Of a stretch of 64,000 bases of DNA, positions 61,220 to 64,000 are shown in pieces. Position numbers and translations under genes: made by a program. Source of the DNA: JANPBY01 sp963851405 (GTDB lineage: Bacteria > Actinomycetota > Actinomycetes > DATJPE01); contig CAWKPB010000005.1 in NCBI GenBank assembly GCA_963851405.1, positions 62,001 to 126,000 on the forward strand. Direction: 5' to 3'. Each line of letters starts with the position of its first letter. Position 1 is the first letter of the stretch. The notes beneath the pieces were generated by a model that saw nothing but the letters and a program-made list of their open reading frames with translations, was not told the origin of the DNA and did not search any database.

Positions 61220-62115
61220 GACTGTCCTTGGGGGGTTGGTGCGTCAGCCACGGCGTAGCTGGCGTCAAGGTCGAGGAGCCCCGGCTGACCCACGAGGTCG
61301 GTCAGCTCGGCCCAGGTGTACTTGCTCACGCTCAGGGTGTGGCGCTCGCGCGCGAGTCCGCGATAAGCGGACTCGGTGGCCCTGGCAGCCGCCAGGAATG
61401 CGCTCACCGGATGGATCACCAGCCGTACGCCGCAGGCGGCGAGGGTGGCCCGGTCGAGGGGGCGCATCGTTGGGTCAGCCTCGGACTGGTTGACGACCAA
61501 GCCACAGTCCGGAATCGCCGCGTGGAGGGTCACTAACGTCGCCTCGTCGGCAGCGCCTTCGACGAACACCAGGTCGGCACCGGCCTCGGCGAAAGCCCGA
61601 GCCCGGGCGATCGCGGCGTCCAGACCCTCGACGGAGAGCGCGTCGGTTCGGGCGATCACGACCAGACCGCTGGTCGCCGCAGCGTCCACTGCGGCGCGCA
61701 CCTTGGCGGTGGCCTCACCCGGGGGCAGCACCTGCTTGCCGGCTAGGTGGCCGCACCGTTTCGGTGAGACCTGGTCCTCCAGGTGCAACCCGGCAACTCC
61801 CGCAGCCGCATAGGCCTCGACGGTACGGCTCACTTGGAGCACCGATCCGTACCCCGTGTCGGCGTCGCAGACCAGGGGGAGGTCGGTGACCGACGTAATC
61901 CGAGCGGCCAGCGAGGCCAGGTCGCCGCCGTTGACGTAGCCCAGGTCCGGCAACCCCAGCAGCGTGGCGGAGGCGATCGCCCCGGACAGGTGCAGGGCGG
62001 GGAACCCGGCGGCCGTGGCCTGCAGGGCAGTGACCGCGTCGTACACGCCGGGCGCCTCGACCGGGGTTGGCTCGGCCAGGAGCTCGCGCAGCCGGTCCGC
62101 CTTCGTCAAAGCCAT
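61216..62115 (-). CDS. Isocitrate lyase/PEP mutase superfamily lyase
   Basis: 299 residues. The superfamily signature is complete: LVCDADTGYG (metal-binding Asp, about 82-90), HLEDQVSPKRCGHLAGK with catalytic Cys 121 in the KRCGH loop, and VIARTDAL. Members include methylisocitrate lyase, 2,3-dimethylmalate lyase and oxaloacetate decarboxylase. They cleave or form C-C or P-C bonds next to a 2-oxo acid. Start ATG 62115 overlaps the preceding stop (TGATG). Next to a maleate-isomerase-like enzyme and a CoA-transferase, a substituted-malate lyase role is attractive but unproven. Confidence 0.87.
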   Translation of the reverse strand: MALTKADRLRELLAEPTPVEAPGVYDAVTALQATAAGFPALHLSGAIASATLLGLPDLGYVNGGDLASLAARITSVTDLPLVCDADTGYGSVLQVSRTVEAYAAAGVAGLHLEDQVSPKRCGHLAGKQVLPPGEATAKVRAAVDAAATSGLVVIARTDALSVEGLDAAIARARAFAEAGADLVFVEGAADEATLVTLHAAIPDCGLVVNQSEADPTMRPLDRATLAACGVRLVIHPVSAFLAAARATESAYRGLARERHTLSVSKYTWAELTDLVGQPGLLDLDASYAVADAPTPQGQS

Positions 62116-62858
62116 CAGTGCTCCCGCAGGAGGAGGCCGGCGCCGTCCACCTTGTCCTGGATCCCCAGCGTCCGCATCGTGTGCCACAAGGTGGCGGCGT
62201 TGATCGAGAGGACAGGCTTTGCGAGCAATCGCTCGAGGGAGTCAGCGTGTGCGACGAAGGAGAGGTTCGTGCCGACCTGCACGATGGCATCGACGTCGGG
62301 GGCGTTCACGGCGTACACGACCTTGGTCAGCTCGGCGCCGTCCACCTGCGCGATGGCCGTGGCGCTGGGGCAGCGCAGTCCGGTGATGGTCGCGACCTCG
62401 AAGCCCGCCTCGGTGAAGAAGCGCTCGACCTCCATGTCGGCGACCGGCTGGTACGGGGAGAACACCGCGATACGTCGCGCGCCGAAGGCTTCTAGCGCGG
62501 CCCGGCAGGCTGAGGCTCCGGTGGTGACGGCCAAGCCCGACTGTTCTTGGATGCGCTGCTCGAACGCGGCGTTGCCCTCCACCCCGCCCCAAAACGTTTC
62601 TGCGCTCATTCCCATCAGCAGATGGTCCGGCTGGCAGGTCATGACCGAGTCGACCGCATCGCGAATCGTCGCGCGCAGTTGGGCGATCAGGGCTTCGAAG
62701 TGTCCATCGTCGCCCATGGCTGGGTCAGTGATCAGCATCCGGCCCGCGTGAAAGGTCAGCCCGGGCGGTTTGAGGACCGCGAGGTCGTGTTCGACGACGG
62801 TGTTGGTCGACGGCACGATGACCCCGACCTTGGCCCGCCAGCCGACGACGTCGGTCAC
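62115..62858 (-). CDS. Asp/Glu racemase-superfamily protein, catalytic Cys replaced by Val
   Basis: 247 residues, a paralogue of the enzyme at 47440. The two share PSTN near residue 17, the GMSAETFWGG(I/V)EGN block (Ser 85) and C-terminal INAATLWHTMRTLGIQDKVDG-like sequence. At the second catalytic position it reads IVQVGTNL: Val 195 where the other protein and known family members have Cys. It may be inactive, use another residue, or act on a substrate needing no Cys. Start GTG 62858, three bases after the CoA-transferase stop. Confidence 0.83.
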   Translation of the reverse strand: MTDVVGWRAKVGVIVPSTNTVVEHDLAVLKPPGLTFHAGRMLITDPAMGDDGHFEALIAQLRATIRDAVDSVMTCQPDHLLMGMSAETFWGGVEGNAAFEQRIQEQSGLAVTTGASACRAALEAFGARRIAVFSPYQPVADMEVERFFTEAGFEVATITGLRCPSATAIAQVDGAELTKVVYAVNAPDVDAIVQVGTNLSFVAHADSLERLLAKPVLSINAATLWHTMRTLGIQDKVDGAGLLLREH

Positions 62859-62861
62859 GGC

Positions 62862-64000
62862 TCAGACCACCCCGAGCGCGCGTAGTTTGTCGATGTCAGC
62901 ATCGGACCGGCCCAGCACTTCGCGAAGGACCTCTTCGGTGTGCTCGCCGAGCTCGGGGCCGGTCCATCGCACCTCCCCGGGGGTATCGGACAACTTCGGG
63001 AACGCGTTCTGCATGGCCAAGCTGCCGAACTGCTTGTGCGCCACGCGGACGATGGCGTCCCGCGCCGCAAAATGCTCGTCCTCCAGCATCTCCTTGGCTC
63101 GGTAGATCGTGCCGTGCGGAACCCCGAACTCGCGCATCAGTTGCCCGACCTCGTCACACGGCAGGGATGCGGTCCAGGCAGCGATCAGCTCGTCCAACTC
63201 GCCCTGGTGCGCTCCGCGCGAGCCGTGGGTGGCGTAGCGCGGGTCGTCCGCAAGGTCGGCCCGTCCCATGGCTTCGGTCAGCCGGCGGAACACGGTGTCC
63301 TGGTTGCCGGCGATCAGGATCTCGAGGCCGTCCGCGGTGGGGTAGACGTTGCTCGGGGCCACGTTGGGCAGGATGGGTCCGGTGCGCTCCCGGATGTAGC
63401 CGGCGGCGTCGTACTCGCTGACCAGGCTCTCCATGACTCCCAGCACGGCCTCGTAGATGGCTGAGTCGACGACCTGCCCGCGCCCCGTACGCGTTCGAGC
63501 GTGCAGGGCCATCAGCGCGCCCATCGCGCCAAAGATGGCCGCGAGCGTGTCACCGATGCTGACCCCGGCGCGAGCGGGCATCCGGTCGGGCTCGCCGATG
63601 ACGTAGCGAAGCCCGCCCATCGCCTCCCCGATCGACCCGTACCCGGCCTGAGGGGCCAATGGGCCGGTCTGACCGAAGCCTGTGACGCGCAGGATCACCA
63701 GCCCTGGGTTGATCTCCCACAGTTGCTCAGGCGCCAGGTTCCACCGTTCGAGTGTTCCCGGTCGAAAGTTCTCGACCAGCAGGTCGCTTGTGGACAGCAA
63801 GTCGCGGGCTAACTGCTGCCCCTCGGCCAGACGCAAGTTCAGAGTCACGGACTTCTTGTTGCGAGCCACGACCGGCCACCACAGGGATTGACCGTGCGGC
63901 TTCTCCTGGCCCCAGTCGCGCATGGGGTCGCCTTGGCCGGGCGGCTCGAGCTTGATGACCTCGGCTCCGTGATCGGCGAAGAGCTGGCCGGCAAACGGGC
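62862..64000 (-). CDS. CaiB/BaiF-type CoA-transferase (class III), partial
   Basis: The 5' end runs off the window; the last 379 codons are present. The visible N-terminal part reads PFAGQLFADHGAEVIKLEPPGQGDP, the typical start of family III CoA-transferases just before MRDWG. Later motifs are NKKSVTLNLR, LLVENFRPGTLERW, the LRVTGFGQTGP turn and GYGSIGEAMGG. The Asp nucleophile is expected in GVSIGDTLAAIFG. It moves CoA between acids and would activate the pathway acid as a thioester. It is the first visible gene of the five-gene operon. Confidence 0.92.
   Translation of the reverse strand, partial: PFAGQLFADHGAEVIKLEPPGQGDPMRDWGQEKPHGQSLWWPVVARNKKSVTLNLRLAEGQQLARDLLSTSDLLVENFRPGTLERWNLAPEQLWEINPGLVILRVTGFGQTGPLAPQAGYGSIGEAMGGLRYVIGEPDRMPARAGVSIGDTLAAIFGAMGALMALHARTRTGRGQVVDSAIYEAVLGVMESLVSEYDAAGYIRERTGPILPNVAPSNVYPTADGLEILIAGNQDTVFRRLTEAMGRADLADDPRYATHGSRGAHQGELDELIAAWTASLPCDEVGQLMREFGVPHGTIYRAKEMLEDEHFAARDAIVRVAHKQFGSLAMQNAFPKLSDTPGEVRWTGPELGEHTEEVLREVLGRSDADIDKLRALGVV

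Noticed and set aside
1..64000. CRISPR array, insertion sequence, prophage or integrase
   Set aside because: No regularly spaced repeats, transposase, recombinase or phage structural genes were seen, so the accessory region at 40-64 kb has no visible mobility genes inside the window.

Overview
This window is high-G+C DNA from an actinomycete (Actinomycetota). The lineage is suggested by the tRNA-Glu/tRNA-Asp pair at the left edge, a short GlgM-type glycogen synthase diverging from glgC, a HelD-type RNA polymerase recycling ATPase, DUF2505 and DUF6191 proteins, GH15 trehalase-like and HAAT transporter genes, frequent GTG starts and many ATGA/GTGA start-stop overlaps. The genus cannot be named from the sequence.

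Left part (1-32.5 kb), mostly core and housekeeping: tRNA-Asp (partial) and tRNA-Glu; a zincin-like metallopeptidase; a PAS-GGDEF-EAL protein; a CPBP membrane protease; an SDR; DUF2505; glgM/glgC; two secreted proteins, one WxL-like; an EamA permease; cspA; helD; tRNA-Lys; PAP2 phosphatase; SulP transporter; a dimethylglycine/sarcosine dehydrogenase-like FAD-GcvT fusion; an AlaDH-like enzyme; aldo/keto reductase; rocD; purU; ppdK. A probable five-gene operon follows on the minus strand (tetR, MFS, TPP enzyme, two peptidase-S51-like genes), with a strong palindromic operator at its head.

Middle part (32.5-40 kb): aldehyde dehydrogenase plus FAD oxidoreductase, a DksA-like small protein, a GH15 trehalase/glucoamylase, and a damaged two-gene surface-protein operon (DUF916/WxL-interacting type).

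Right part (40.2-64 kb) is the accessory and most interesting region. A branched-chain-amino-acid-type ABC uptake system is compressed into three polypeptides (lipoprotein; MFS-LivF fusion; LivH-LivM-LivG fusion). Facing it is an eight-gene minus-strand operon (54540 to 47440). It encodes homologues of several plant chlorophyll-breakdown enzymes: an RCCR-like reductase, a chlorophyllase-like hydrolase, a PaO/VanA-type Rieske oxygenase, a second bilin-reductase-like protein and an NYC1/NOL-like SDR. An orphan protein, a membrane protein and an Asp/Glu-racemase-family enzyme complete it. Upstream lie a two-domain nitrilase, an HMG-CoA-lyase-like enzyme and an isochorismatase-family amidase. A second operon (64000 to 58578) encodes CoA-transferase, another racemase-family enzyme, PEP-mutase/isocitrate-lyase-like enzyme, FAD monooxygenase and aldehyde dehydrogenase. 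A 17-bp imperfect palindrome occurs at the transporter promoter, at the chlorophyll-like operon promoter and between the HMGL-like and amidase genes, so these units are probably one regulon. My working inference is a system that imports and dismantles a tetrapyrrole or pyrrole-derived compound and channels the pieces into central metabolism; the substrate is unproven.

Caveat: many single-base frameshifts are visible, several at homopolymers and strongly clustered. Some are probably sequence errors rather than true gene decay; each is noted in its entry.
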